From: Streptomyces scabichelini
Lineage (GTDB): Bacteria; Actinomycetota; Actinomycetes; Streptomycetales; Streptomycetaceae
Assembly: GCF_011045015.1 (NCBI RefSeq)
Contig: NZ_JAAKZY010000041.1
Span: forward strand, 1-57,257
Direction of reading: 5' to 3'
Length of the DNA stretch: 57,257 bases
Under the pieces are notes generated by a model, which made no database searches, had not been told where the DNA came from, and saw nothing but the letters and a program-made list of their open reading frames with translations. Positions 26,445-34,110 of this stretch are shown here, in pieces (the first letter of the stretch is position 1; every line of letters begins with the position of its first letter). The position numbers were made by a program, and so were the translations under genes.

Positions 26445-28700
26445 TCAGCGCTCCCTGACCAGCTCGGCGTACGGGCCGCCGGCCGCCACCAGGGAGTCGT
26501 GACGCCCGCGTTCCACGATCGTGCCGTGCTGGAGGACCACGATCTCGTCGCTGTCGCGCACGGTGCTGAGCCGGTGCGCGATCACCACGCAGGCACAGCC
26601 GCGCTTGCGCAGGTTGTCGATCACGAGCTGCTCGGTCTCCGCGTCCAGGGCGCTCGTCACCTCGTCGAGGACGAGGATGCTGGGCCTGCGCACCAACGCC
26701 CGTGCTATCTCCAGCCGTTGGCGCTGACCGCCGGAGAAGTTGCGGCCGTCCTGCTCGACCTTGCTGTGGATGCCGCCCGGGCGGCGCATGACGACGTCGT
26801 ACAGCGCCGCGTCCTCCAGTGCCGCGACAACGGCCTCGTCGGGCACCGACGGGTCCCACAGCGCGATGTTGTCGCGGACCGAGCCCTCGAAGAGGAAGAC
26901 GTCCTGGTCGACGAAGGAGACGGAGGCCGCGAGCGCGCCGCGGGGGATGTCCTCCAGACGCTGCCCGTCGATCCGGATCACCCCCTCCCACGGAGCGTAG
27001 AGCCCCGAAATCAGCCGGGACACCGTCGACTTGCCGCTGCCGGAGCCGCCGACCAGCGCGACCTGCTGGCCCGGCCCGACCGTCAGTGAGAAACCGGAGA
27101 GCAGCGGCTTGTCGAGCGGGCTGTAACCGAAGGTGATGTTCTCCAGCTCCACATGGCCGTGCAGGCGGCGAGTGCTCTCGCCCCCGTCCCGGCGCGAGTA
27201 GAGCGGGTCGGCCGCGAAGTTCTCGACGTCCTTCAGACGCGCCACGTCGGCCGCGAAGTCCTGGATGCGGCTCGCGACGCCGTTGAGCCGGGTGATCGGC
27301 GCGGTGAAACGGGTCACCAGCGCCTGGAACGCGACGAGCAGACCGACGGATATATGGCCCTCCACGGCCCGCATGCCGCCGATCCAGAGGATCAGCGCGC
27401 TGTTGAGCGTGGCAAGTGTCGGCGCGACCACGCCCAGCCAGGCGCTCGGCACCCCCAGCCGCTGCTGTTCCTCCAGCGTGGTGGCGTGCTGCCCGGCCCA
27501 TTTGCGGAAGTAGCCGTCCTCGCCGCCGGTCGCCTTCATCGTCTCGATCAACTGCAGCCCCGTGTAGGCGGTGTTGGTGAGCCGGGCGCTGTCCGCTCGC
27601 AGCTTCGCGGTCCGCGTCGCACGGAGCTTCACCACGACCCGCATCGCCACGATGTTGAGCAGCGCGACCCCGATCCCCACGGCCGTGAGCTGAGGGTCGT
27701 ACGTGTAGAGCAGGACCGCGTACAGCACCACCACGACCGCGTCGACGCCTGCCGCCGCGAGGTCACGGGCCAGGGTCTCGGCCACCGCGTCGTTCGACTG
27801 GAGCCGCTGCACCAGGTCGGCCGGGCTGCGCTGGGCGAAGAACGTGACCGGCAGCCGCAGCAGATGCCGCAGGAACTTCGCGCTGCTCAGTGTCGACGAG
27901 ATGACGCGGCCGCGCAGCAGGTTCGCCTGCTGGAGCCAGGTCAGCACCACCGTGAGCAGCACCGTCGCGCCCATCGACGCGAACAGCACCTTGAGCAGTG
28001 AGGTCTGCCCGCCGATCAGGAACATGTCGATGTACGTGCGGCTGAGCGCGGGCACCGCGGCGCCGACCGCCACCAGCAGCAGACTCGCCAGGACCGCGGC
28101 CGGCATGGTGCCCGACGTGCCGCGCAGCCGGGCCGGCATGGCGCCCAGGACGCCCGGTTTGCGGCCGCCCTTCTCGAAGTCGGGACCCGGCTCCATGGTG
28201 AGGACGACACCGGTGAAGCTGGTGTCGAAGTCCTCCATGGGGACGAAACGGCGGCCCTTGCCGGGGTCGTTGATGTGCACCCCGCGCCGGCCGAAGCGGC
28301 GCCCCATGCCGTCGTAGACGACGTAGTGGTTGAACTCCCAGAACAGGATCGCCGGGGCGCGCACCTCGGCGAGCGCCGCCGTGTCCATCTGCATGCCCTT
28401 GGCGGTGAGGCCGTAACTGCGCGCCGCCTTCAGCAGGTTGCTGGCCCGTGAGCCGTCACGCGAGACGCCGCAGGCGATGCGCAGTTCCTCCAGCGGGATG
28501 TGCCGCCCGTAGTGGCCGAGCACCATCGCGAGCGAGGCGGCGCCGCACTCCACGGCCTCCATCTGGAGGACGGTGGGGGTGCGGACGGTCTTCCGGCGGC
28601 CCTTGGGGACGGTGCGCTTCGGCGGCGCGGCACGGCGCCTGCCCCGTACGGGCGGCGGTAGTTCGGACGCCTCGGTGCCGGTGTCCTGGGGAGCGGTCAC
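26445..28700 (-). CDS. NHLP-type bacteriocin exporter: C39 peptidase / permease / ATPase
   Basis: 751 residues. The N-terminal C39 peptidase has its catalytic Cys52 in M-E-A-V-E-C-G-A-A-S-L, His in NHYVVYDG and Asp in HINDPGKG, so it is complete and should cut after a double-glycine leader. Six membrane spans follow (about 195-480). The ATPase has Walker A GGSGSGKST (Lys557), FSGGQRQRLEIARAL and ILVLDEVTSALD. GTG 28700 is preferred as the start because it overlaps the stop of the upstream HlyD-like gene (GTGA); a TTG at 28712 would add four residues. It exports and matures the peptide encoded at 29637-29852. Confidence 0.92.
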   Translation of the reverse strand: MTAPQDTGTEASELPPPVRGRRRAAPPKRTVPKGRRKTVRTPTVLQMEAVECGAASLAMVLGHYGRHIPLEELRIACGVSRDGSRASNLLKAARSYGLTAKGMQMDTAALAEVRAPAILFWEFNHYVVYDGMGRRFGRRGVHINDPGKGRRFVPMEDFDTSFTGVVLTMEPGPDFEKGGRKPGVLGAMPARLRGTSGTMPAAVLASLLLVAVGAAVPALSRTYIDMFLIGGQTSLLKVLFASMGATVLLTVVLTWLQQANLLRGRVISSTLSSAKFLRHLLRLPVTFFAQRSPADLVQRLQSNDAVAETLARDLAAAGVDAVVVVLYAVLLYTYDPQLTAVGIGVALLNIVAMRVVVKLRATRTAKLRADSARLTNTAYTGLQLIETMKATGGEDGYFRKWAGQHATTLEEQQRLGVPSAWLGVVAPTLATLNSALILWIGGMRAVEGHISVGLLVAFQALVTRFTAPITRLNGVASRIQDFAADVARLKDVENFAADPLYSRRDGGESTRRLHGHVELENITFGYSPLDKPLLSGFSLTVGPGQQVALVGGSGSGKSTVSRLISGLYAPWEGVIRIDGQRLEDIPRGALAASVSFVDQDVFLFEGSVRDNIALWDPSVPDEAVVAALEDAALYDVVMRRPGGIHSKVEQDGRNFSGGQRQRLEIARALVRRPSILVLDEVTSALDAETEQLVIDNLRKRGCACVVIAHRLSTVRDSDEIVVLQHGTIVERGRHDSLVAAGGPYAELVRER

Positions 28701-29503
28701 GGGAGCAGCCAATCGATCGGACGCTCATCGGCCATACGGATCGAGCCGGAGGCCATGGTCATGGAGTCGAGCCGGAACGGCGGGCCCTGAGTGGACGACC
28801 ACTTGTAGCCGGACTTCGTGCCGGACGAGCGGTCCAGGCGGACCAGGACGGCGACGGGCCTGCCGTCCTTGGTGAACTGCTCGCCCAGCTGGCTGTCTCC
28901 GAGGTAGGCGGTGATCTGCTGCGGGGTCTGTGTGCTCCGGTCGACGGACTTCACCTGGCCGCGCAGGACTCCGTACTCCTGAGTGGGCACCGACTGGACG
29001 GTCAGGTCCACGGCCGCGTCCTCAGGAATCGTGGCGGCGTTCTCGGCGGGCACGTACACCGTCGCGAACAGCGGGTCCTTGGCGCCGGCGACCTTCTCGA
29101 CGGAGGCGACGTTCGCGCCGGTCTGGATGATGGCACCGATGGTGGCGGCGAGGGCGGTGATCCGGCCCGCGGCGACGGTACGGACGACCGTCTCGCCCTT
29201 CGCCGTACGGACCTTCAGTACGGGGGCGTCGGCGGGGAGCCGCTGGCCCTGCTTCGCGAGGACCGCGGTGACCTGGCCGGCGACGGGACTCTGCAGGACG
29301 TAGCTGCCCTGCCCGTGCGTGAGGATGGCGGGCGCGCTCACCGTGGAGGCGACGGACCCCGTGACTGCCCAGACGGAGGCGGCCGCCATGACGACGACCG
29401 TCACGGACAGCACGAGCCAGCCCTGCGGGCGGGCGAAGCGCACCGGGAGGTCGAGCTCTTCGGGCGACTGGAGCTTGGCGAGGGCCTGTTGGCGGAACTG
29501 CAC
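28697..29503 (-). CDS. NHLP-type HlyD-like membrane fusion protein
   Basis: 268 residues. The start reads MQFRQQALAKLQSPEELD; one membrane span follows at about 29-52. The rest is periplasmic-adaptor-like: YVLQSPVAGQVTAVLAKQGQRL is a biotinyl/lipoyl half-motif, and the hairpin is very short, as in the NHLM HlyD family. GTG 29503 is preferred since GAGGGAA lies about 7 bp upstream; GTG 29518 would add five residues. It is transcribed after the precursor peptide and overlaps the C39-ABC gene by 4 bp. It probably links the exporter to the thick cell wall in this Gram-positive host. Confidence 0.88.
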   Translation of the reverse strand: MQFRQQALAKLQSPEELDLPVRFARPQGWLVLSVTVVVMAAASVWAVTGSVASTVSAPAILTHGQGSYVLQSPVAGQVTAVLAKQGQRLPADAPVLKVRTAKGETVVRTVAAGRITALAATIGAIIQTGANVASVEKVAGAKDPLFATVYVPAENAATIPEDAAVDLTVQSVPTQEYGVLRGQVKSVDRSTQTPQQITAYLGDSQLGEQFTKDGRPVAVLVRLDRSSGTKSGYKWSSTQGPPFRLDSMTMASGSIRMADERPIDWLLP

Positions 29504-29590
29504 GGGACTTTCCCTCACCTGCGGACGACGTGACGTACGGCCACTGCGGACGGCTGCCGTACGGCCGGCTGGTTTACGGCATCCGGAAGC

Positions 29591-29615
29591 CCCGGAACCA
29601 TGGATCGGTTCCGGG
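29591..29615 (-). terminator. Hairpin between precursor peptide and export genes
   Basis: CCCGGAACC (29591-29599) and GGTTCCGGG (29607-29615) form a perfect 9-bp stem with a 7-nt loop. On the minus strand it begins 22 nt after the precursor stop. No T-run follows, so it may be a partial terminator or an RNA-stabilising end that lets the peptide be made in excess over the exporter. Confidence 0.65.
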
Positions 29616-29636
29616 ACTCACGGCACGCTGATGCGA

Positions 29637-29852
29637 TCAGAGACCGGCGACCAGGCCGGTGACCGGGGCGGTGTTGAGGCCGGTCGCGCCCTCGACGGTG
29701 CCGACGGCGGTGTCCACGATGCCCGAGACCGGGGCAACGGAGTCCAGCGCGCCGGTGACGGTGCCCAGGGCGTTGACGGACAGGCCGCCGGAGACGGTGT
29801 CGAGGTCGGCGTCCGAGATCTCGACGGTCTCAACCTGGGGGGTGGAGTTCAT
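29637..29852 (-). CDS. Double-glycine leader precursor of an exported peptide
   Basis: 71 residues. The leader (1-23) ends in ISDADLDTVSGG, the classic acidic leader with hydrophobic positions at -4, -7 and -12 and a Gly-Gly cleavage site. The product would be residues 24-71 (48 residues). It contains only small, aliphatic and a few acidic residues: no Cys, Lys, Arg, His, Trp, Tyr or Phe, and three acidic side chains. Two imperfect repeats of about 21 residues (30-50 and 51-71) share G-T-V-x-G-A and A-P-V-[ST]-G-[IL]-V. AGGAAGGGAAG precedes the ATG at 29852. The cognate exporter lies directly downstream. Whether it is a bacteriocin, a surface-active peptide or a signal cannot be told. Confidence 0.85.
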   Translation of the reverse strand: MNSTPQVETVEISDADLDTVSGGLSVNALGTVTGALDSVAPVSGIVDTAVGTVEGATGLNTAPVTGLVAGL

Positions 29853-30422
29853 GATGGAACTTCCCTTCCTATTGATATTCACAAGGGGGGAGCGGCCCCC
29901 TCTGGGGACAGATGGTCGGCCGCCGCCGCAGACGTCAGGCACCGGAAACCCAGAACCATGGGGTGACCCCTGCGGTGCGAAGGATCAAAGCACGCTGCCG
30001 TGGCGCGCTTCCAATCAATGCCCCATGTGATCAGGGGATTTGCGGTCGTAGGACGCCCAACCGTGCAGGCCTGCGCACGGCTCGGTGGCGACTTCTTCAC
30101 ACGATCCGCGACGTGATCGCTTTCGGGCCCTTGCGGACATGATTGCGAATCGGGCACACCCGAACCAAAGAGGCGGCCGGCGGCGAGCCGCTGTGCAGAT
30201 TCGCCGACTGCCGTGACCCGCCTGCGTAATCGATGTGCAGATTTGAGGAAGCCGGGATTCCGCTCTCTCGCACGAACGGGCTGTTACCTCTCGGTAGCGG
30301 AGTGCGAATCAAGGGCCGGTTGAACGCCACACCCGCAGCATCCGTACCAACAGCCATCCAGGCGCCGCCAGTCAGCTGCCGAGCGGCAGCGCGGACTCCG
30401 TCCCCACATGGAGGTCAAGAAG
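29853..30422. other. 570-bp divergent intergenic region with no gene
   Basis: Lies between the peptide gene (minus) and the streptogrisin-like gene (plus), so it must hold two promoters. Visible elements are the palindrome GCAGGCCTGC (30065-30074) inside CCGTGC/GCACGG arms (30061-30080), and GCTGCC-GAGC-GGCAGC (30375-30390), a stem-loop in the protease leader. A repeated TGTGCAGATT occurs at about 30191 and 30231. The local base composition is less GC-rich than the surroundings. No convincing -35/-10 pair could be fixed. Confidence 0.6.
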
Positions 30423-31640
30423 TTGAGTCACAAGCGAACACCAAAGCGCAAGGCCGTCATAGCAGCGGGCAGCGTGGCGGCGCTCGGAGCGGCGGCACTG
30501 ATACTGCCCAACGCGATGGCGTCCCAGACCGAGGGAACGGACGCCGCCCCGAAGACGGTCAACGCCGCGCAGGCGTCGGACCTGTCCTCGCAACTGGCCG
30601 CACTGCTCGGTGAAGCGTTCGCCGGCTCGTACTACGACAAGGACGAGCAGCAGCTCGTCATCAACGTCGTGGGCGACAACAACAACCTCGTCGTCCAGGC
30701 CGAGCAGGCGGGCGCCGCCGTTCGCGAAGTCGACAACACCATGTCCGAACTCAAGGCCGCCGAGCAGACCTTGAAGTCCGAGGCCACCGTCCCCGGTACG
30801 GCCTGGTCCATCGACCCGAGGACCAACAAGATCCAGGTCACCGCCGACAGCACGGTCACGGGCTCGAACTGGGACCAGGTGGAGTCGACGGTCAAGTCGC
30901 TCGGCTCGGACATGGCGTCCGTCAAGAAGTCCGCTGGTGAGTTCAAGACGTTCGCCGCGGGCGGCGACGCCATCTTCGGCGGCGGGTCACGCTGCTCGCT
31001 CGGCTTCAACGTCACCGACTCCGCGGGCGAGCCCGCGTTCCTGACCGCGGGTCACTGTGGTGTCGCGGCCGCCGAGTGGTCGGAGGAAGAGGGCGGCGCG
31101 CCGATCGGCACGACCGACGCGGACACCGCCACGTTCCCCGGTGACGGCGACTTCGCGCTCGTCAAGTACGACGACCCGGCGACCGAGGCGCCCAGCACCG
31201 TGAACCTCGGCGCCGAGCAGGTCGACATCGCGCAGGCCGCGGAGGCCGAGGTCGGTATGCCGGTCACCCGTATGGGCAGCACCACCGGCCAGGACTCCGG
31301 CACGGTCACCGCCCTCAACGCCACCGTGAACTACGCCGAGGGCACGGTCACCGGTCTGATCCAGACCGACGTCTGCGCCGAGCCGGGCGACAGCGGCGGC
31401 TCGCTGTTCAACGAGAACAGCGCGATCGGCCTGACCTCGGGCGGCAGCGGCGACTGCACCGTCGGCGGCGAGACCTTCTTCCAGCCGGTCACCACCGCAC
31501 TGGAGGCCACCGGCGCGACGCTCGGCGAAGGCGGTGCGGGCGGCGGCGCCGGCGCCGGCGAGGAAGCCGGTGACGAGGCCGCCAGCGAGAACGGCGAGGC
31601 CAACGGCAACGGCGTGGGCAACGGCCTCACGGGTTCCTGA
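30423..31640 (+). CDS. Secreted chymotrypsin-like serine protease (streptogrisin family, S1E) with propeptide
   Basis: 405 residues. A signal peptide (K-R-K-A-V-I-A-A-G-S-V followed by a hydrophobic run to ALILPNAMA) precedes an alpha-lytic-type prodomain (about 45-175) and the protease domain (about 185-370). The triad is His in LTAGHCG, Asp in GDFALVKY and Ser in GDSGGS. Cys pairs fit streptogrisin disulphides. A C-terminal tail of about 35 residues is rich in Gly, Ala, Glu and Asn. The start is placed at TTG 30423 because GGAGGT lies 7 bp upstream; the ATG at 30408 has no Shine-Dalgarno and would add five residues. It probably self-matures outside the cell. Confidence 0.9.
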   Translation: MSHKRTPKRKAVIAAGSVAALGAAALILPNAMASQTEGTDAAPKTVNAAQASDLSSQLAALLGEAFAGSYYDKDEQQLVINVVGDNNNLVVQAEQAGAAVREVDNTMSELKAAEQTLKSEATVPGTAWSIDPRTNKIQVTADSTVTGSNWDQVESTVKSLGSDMASVKKSAGEFKTFAAGGDAIFGGGSRCSLGFNVTDSAGEPAFLTAGHCGVAAAEWSEEEGGAPIGTTDADTATFPGDGDFALVKYDDPATEAPSTVNLGAEQVDIAQAAEAEVGMPVTRMGSTTGQDSGTVTALNATVNYAEGTVTGLIQTDVCAEPGDSGGSLFNENSAIGLTSGGSGDCTVGGETFFQPVTTALEATGATLGEGGAGGGAGAGEEAGDEAASENGEANGNGVGNGLTGS

Positions 31641-31700
31641 CCCGGCCGGCCCAGTTGACTCGGCCGTACGACGCACAGACGTAACGGCCGTGGTGGGGCG

Positions 31701-31728
31701 GTCCGGCCCTTCGGCGGGAGGGCCGGAC
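31701..31728 (+). terminator. Terminator hairpin of the streptogrisin-like gene
   Basis: GTCCGGCCCT (31701-31710) and AGGGCCGGAC (31719-31728) make a perfect 10-bp stem with an 8-nt loop, 61 nt after the stop codon. It lacks a long T-tract, as is usual for Streptomyces terminators. Confidence 0.75.
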
Positions 31729-31756
31729 TGCCCTGTGCGTGGCGAAGTCCGGTGCG

Positions 31757-31870
31757 CTACCGCGCCCCTTCAGGGGCGCGGGGCTGTATCAATTTGCGGC
31801 TCCGCCGCGTGGGCGCGACCAGCCCCCACCGGGCCCGCGGGTTCATGACCGCTCTCCTAGCGGAGCGCTA
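31757..31870 (-). repeat. Dispersed 3'-end repeat, copy 2
   Basis: Read on the minus strand it starts with AGCGCTCCGCTAGGAGAGCGG, runs through GGGCTGGTCGCGCCC and GGCGGAGCCGCAAATTGATACAGC, and ends in the hairpin CGCGCCCCTGAAGGGGCGCG. Its first bases encode the last residues and stop of the SpoIIE-type phosphatase. It fills a convergent intergenic region. Confidence 0.85.
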
Positions 31871-33999
31871 ACGCGGAGCAGCAGCAGCGCCACATCGTCG
31901 ACCCGCTCCCGCTCCGTCCCGCTGTGCCGTACGAGACCGTCGGCCAGCTCCTCCAGCGGCTGGTCGCCGATCTCGGTGAACCGCCCCGCGAGCCCGGCCA
32001 GCGCGTCCTCGATGTCGACACCCGGGGACTCGATCAACCCGTCGGTGTACAGGGCGAGTACGGACCCGGGGGCAAGCGACACCTGAGTGCTCAGGTACGT
32101 GGCCTCCGCGTCGATCCCGAGCAACGGCCCGCCGGCGAGATCGAGCACCCGAACCCGCCCGTCGGGCCTCCTCAGCAGGGGCGGCGGATGCCCCGCACGG
32201 GCCATCACGGCCTGGCCGTGCGCGGGATCGAGACGCAGATAGATGCAGCTGGCGAAGAGCTCGCTGCCCAGATCGATCAGCAGCCGGTTGGTGCTGCCCA
32301 TGACCTCCTCGGGCGGCCGGCCGACGGTCGTGTACGCGCGTACGGCGGTGCGGATCTGTCCCATCAGCCCGGCCGCGGTGACGTTGTGGCCCTGCACGTC
32401 GCCGATCACCGCCGCGGCGCCGCCGGGCGTCGGCACCAGGTCGTAGAAGTCGCCGCCGATGTCCATGCCCCGCGTGGCGGGCAGATAGCGGGCGGCCGCC
32501 TCGACACCGGGCAGCGACGGCAGCGAGTGCGGCAGCAGGGCCGCCTGCAGACCGTGCGCCAGCTGGTGCTTCACGTCGTACAGGCGCGCCCGCTCCAGCG
32601 CCTGGGCGATCAGCCCGCCGAGGCTGGTCAGCACGGCACGTTCGTCGGCCGGGAAGGGATGCGGTTCGGCGTACGCGAGGACACAGGTGCCCACCGGCCG
32701 ACCGGACGCGATCAGCGGCAGGTACGCCCAGGCCGCCATGCCGTCGCGCGTCTCCTGCCGTCCCGGGTAGAGGCGCTCCAGCTGCCGCCGGGATTCGAAG
32801 AAGGCGGGCACACCGCTGGTCAGCGCGTGCACCCCGGGTGTCTGCGCGGTGAGCGACATCCCGTCGAACCGCTCCACGACCCGAGGGTCCGGATAGCCGC
32901 GGTGCCCGAGCACATGCAGCCGGCCACCCTGCGAGCCGAGCAGGACCAGTGCCTGGCTGCCGACGGCGGGCGCGATCTCGTCCGCGACCAGCTGCACCAC
33001 GTCCTGGACGCCGACCGCCTCGGTGAGCGCGCTGGCCAGGTTCAGTACGTGCGAGATGGTGACGAGACGCGGGCCGCCGTCCCCGGGCCGCTGCTCCGCA
33101 CGGTCCGTCCCGGCGACCGCGCGGGCCCGGGAGATCCGCAGGCTCAGCCCGTTCGTACTGGGATACAGCCGGAACGACAGCCAGGCGGCCGGCGGGCGCA
33201 GCGCCACGAACGACGTCACCTGCTGGCTGAGCAGCGCGGCGCGGTAGCGGTCCTCGTGGACCGGGTCGTTGAGCCACGGCACTGACGCCCACAACTGGTT
33301 GCCCAGCAGAGCGCTGACCGGCAGGCCGAGCAGTTCGCCCGCCGCCGCGTTGGCGAAGGTGATCCGGCCGTGCAGATCGAGCGCGCACAGCCCGTACGGC
33401 AGCCGCGCCACCATGCGCACGGCCTCCACCGCGCCGAGCGTCCCCGTCACGGTCGCCGCCGAGGCCGGGGCGAGCAGATCCGGCTCGGGGCGCACCGAGT
33501 GGCCCTCCTCGGCGGCCCGCTCCAGACGCAGCGCGAGCCGGCCGCAGGCCGCGGTGAGATGGTCCCGCTCCCGGTCGGACAGCTCCGCCGGGCGCGTGCC
33601 GGGCCAGGTCACGAAGACCGCCCCGTACACGGCCCGGTCGGTCGCCACCGGTACCGCGGCCAGCGCGAAGGGATACGGCAGGACCACGGCGATCCGCGGA
33701 TAGTCGCGGGCCATGTCCTCCTCGCCGCCGACCCAGACGAGCCGCCGGTCGCGCACCGCCTTCGCCACCGGAATCGGCGCGCTCAGCCCCACCCGCTCCC
33801 AGGGCGCCGCGAAGGCCCGGGGCAGCCCCGCCATCACCGCCATCTCCAGGACCTGCTCGCCCGGGGCCAGCAGATACACCGCGCCGGAGTGGGCGCCCAC
33901 GTCGTCCATGATCGCGGCCAGCGTCAGCGACAGCAGCGGCCGGCCGACCGGTGCCGACGGGCGCTCCGACTGCCGCCCGGACGCCGTCTGGTCGGACAC
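31843..33999 (-). CDS. GAF-PAS-GAF-SpoIIE (PP2C) phosphatase
   Basis: 718 residues. A first GAF-like sensor (about 20-180) is followed by a PAS domain (about 195-300; LHGRITFANAAAGELLGLPVSALLG) and a second GAF (about 320-465). The SpoIIE/RsbU-type PP2C domain (about 475-715) has GGDFYDLVPTPGGAAAVIGDVQGHN, YTDGLIES and VDDVALLLLR, so the metal-binding Asp residues are present. GTG 33999 is chosen because GGAGGAGG lies 8 bp upstream. It likely dephosphorylates an anti-anti-sigma factor in a sensor pathway. The last residues SAPLGERS and the stop come from the dispersed repeat. Confidence 0.88.
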   Translation of the reverse strand: MSDQTASGRQSERPSAPVGRPLLSLTLAAIMDDVGAHSGAVYLLAPGEQVLEMAVMAGLPRAFAAPWERVGLSAPIPVAKAVRDRRLVWVGGEEDMARDYPRIAVVLPYPFALAAVPVATDRAVYGAVFVTWPGTRPAELSDRERDHLTAACGRLALRLERAAEEGHSVRPEPDLLAPASAATVTGTLGAVEAVRMVARLPYGLCALDLHGRITFANAAAGELLGLPVSALLGNQLWASVPWLNDPVHEDRYRAALLSQQVTSFVALRPPAAWLSFRLYPSTNGLSLRISRARAVAGTDRAEQRPGDGGPRLVTISHVLNLASALTEAVGVQDVVQLVADEIAPAVGSQALVLLGSQGGRLHVLGHRGYPDPRVVERFDGMSLTAQTPGVHALTSGVPAFFESRRQLERLYPGRQETRDGMAAWAYLPLIASGRPVGTCVLAYAEPHPFPADERAVLTSLGGLIAQALERARLYDVKHQLAHGLQAALLPHSLPSLPGVEAAARYLPATRGMDIGGDFYDLVPTPGGAAAVIGDVQGHNVTAAGLMGQIRTAVRAYTTVGRPPEEVMGSTNRLLIDLGSELFASCIYLRLDPAHGQAVMARAGHPPPLLRRPDGRVRVLDLAGGPLLGIDAEATYLSTQVSLAPGSVLALYTDGLIESPGVDIEDALAGLAGRFTEIGDQPLEELADGLVRHSGTERERVDDVALLLLRVSAPLGERS

Positions 34000-34110
34000 G
34001 CCGACCACCTCCTCCCACGGCACACGCGCAAGCACCCCAGGCGTCAAGGCTCCCTCTTGCGGGCGGTTCCCGCACGACGGCGGAGGCTTTGAGCGCGCTG
34101 AGGACGACTC

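Noticed and set aside
30423..31640. Making the streptogrisin-like protease the leader peptidase of the NHLP cluster
   Set aside because: The exporter has its own intact C39 peptidase; the S1 protease is only a divergent neighbour.
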